Shown here: positions 63,663-64,000 of the stretch, piece by piece | Layout of the letters: every line of letters begins with the position of its first letter | Numbering within the stretch: the first letter of the stretch is position 1 | From: Drosophila pseudoobscura | Taxonomy: Eukaryota > Arthropoda > Insecta > Diptera > Drosophilidae | Length of the DNA: 64,000 nt | Reading direction: 5' to 3' | Assembly: GCF_009870125.1 (NCBI RefSeq) | Contig: NC_046683.1 | Span: forward strand, 56,745,869 to 56,809,868 | The notes under the pieces: generated by a model | Database searches by the model: none | What the model saw: the letters and a program-made list of their open reading frames with translations, nothing else | What the model was told of the DNA's origin: nothing | Made by a program: the position numbers and the translations under genes

Positions 63663-64000
63663 AATTAACCAAATTTTTGTAAAATGTATATCCATTGATA
63701 GTATTTGTTTTAATGCTTATACGTATATTTACTCCTCTTCCCTCAACTACAATTTTTTACGCTTAACGTTAATTTTGTAGCCAAGAACAATACATTTTTT
63801 AAAATAGTTGAAATCAACTTGAAATTTTAAATTTTATTTTTAATCAACCGGTATCATCGTAAAAAAAACAGCTGTTTGTCGACGGGAATTCTGTTGAGCA
63901 GGTCTGGCGCAATTTTTGGAATCAATCTATGCGATAACGAGAGCAACACGGTGACTAGTGATCGTTGTTATCGATAGATCGGTGGACGGACGCACACTTT
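63663..64000. promoter_or_regulatory. AT-rich spacer and promoter motifs of a gene beyond the right end
   Basis: Positions 63,663-63,860 are AT-rich with no coding signal; they would hold the 3' UTR of the small ORF, with an AATACA variant near 63,785. After 63,860 the composition changes. A 12-bp palindrome AAACAGCTGTTT (63,866-63,877) contains the fly core-promoter E-box motif AWCAGCTGWT, and a DRE TATCGATA lies at 63,969-63,976. The two motifs within ~110 bp suggest a TATA-less promoter at or just past the window end. Confidence 0.5.

Overview
The window looks like Drosophila (or a very close fly) chromosomal DNA, taken from the place where a long satellite array meets gene-rich sequence. 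The evidence is a set of spliced animal genes with short introns (about 50-290 bp), fly core-promoter motifs (DRE TATCGATA, the E-box-like AACAGCTGTT, TATA boxes, an RFX X-box), AATAAA signals, and a satellite of complex ~319-bp monomers. The species cannot be fixed from the sequence.

Layout. Positions 1-37,800 are one head-to-tail array of a ~319-bp monomer, about 118 copies, open on the left. Its variants are clustered and arranged in several layers of higher-order repeats: a ~3.9-kb block present twice at an offset of 4,398 bp, a partial third copy, and 637/638-bp dimers. The right edge (36.9-38.1 kb) changes to 322-bp units and then decays. Embedded in the decayed edge is a 62-bp copy of part of exon 4 of the neighbouring IleRS gene. 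Just beyond it is a broken, unrecognised coding remnant.

From 38.5 kb onward the sequence is ordinary gene space. It holds cytosolic isoleucyl-tRNA synthetase (minus, six exons, 1,229 aa) and, divergent from it, a DCAF8-type WD40 protein (plus, six exons, 785 aa). Convergent with DCAF8 is an axonemal inner-arm dynein heavy chain (minus, six exons, 3,966 aa). Next comes an ankyrin-repeat SOCS-box protein with an N-myristoylation signal (minus, four exons, 702 aa), and divergent from it a small unrecognised 108-aa ORF (plus). The last ~140 bp carry promoter motifs of a further gene outside the window.

Functionally the genes are unrelated neighbours (tRNA charging, two ubiquitin-ligase adaptors, ciliary motility). 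The DCAF8-type and SOCS-box proteins would be substrate adaptors of CUL4-DDB1 and CUL5/CUL2-Elongin ligases. The most informative regulatory sequence is the dynein promoter, where a forkhead-type site, a perfect X-box and a TATA box lie within 40 bp. That is the arrangement expected of an Rfx/Fd3F-controlled ciliary gene. Exon boundaries were derived by hand from GT/AG sites and reading-frame continuity. Every inferred CDS closes in frame.
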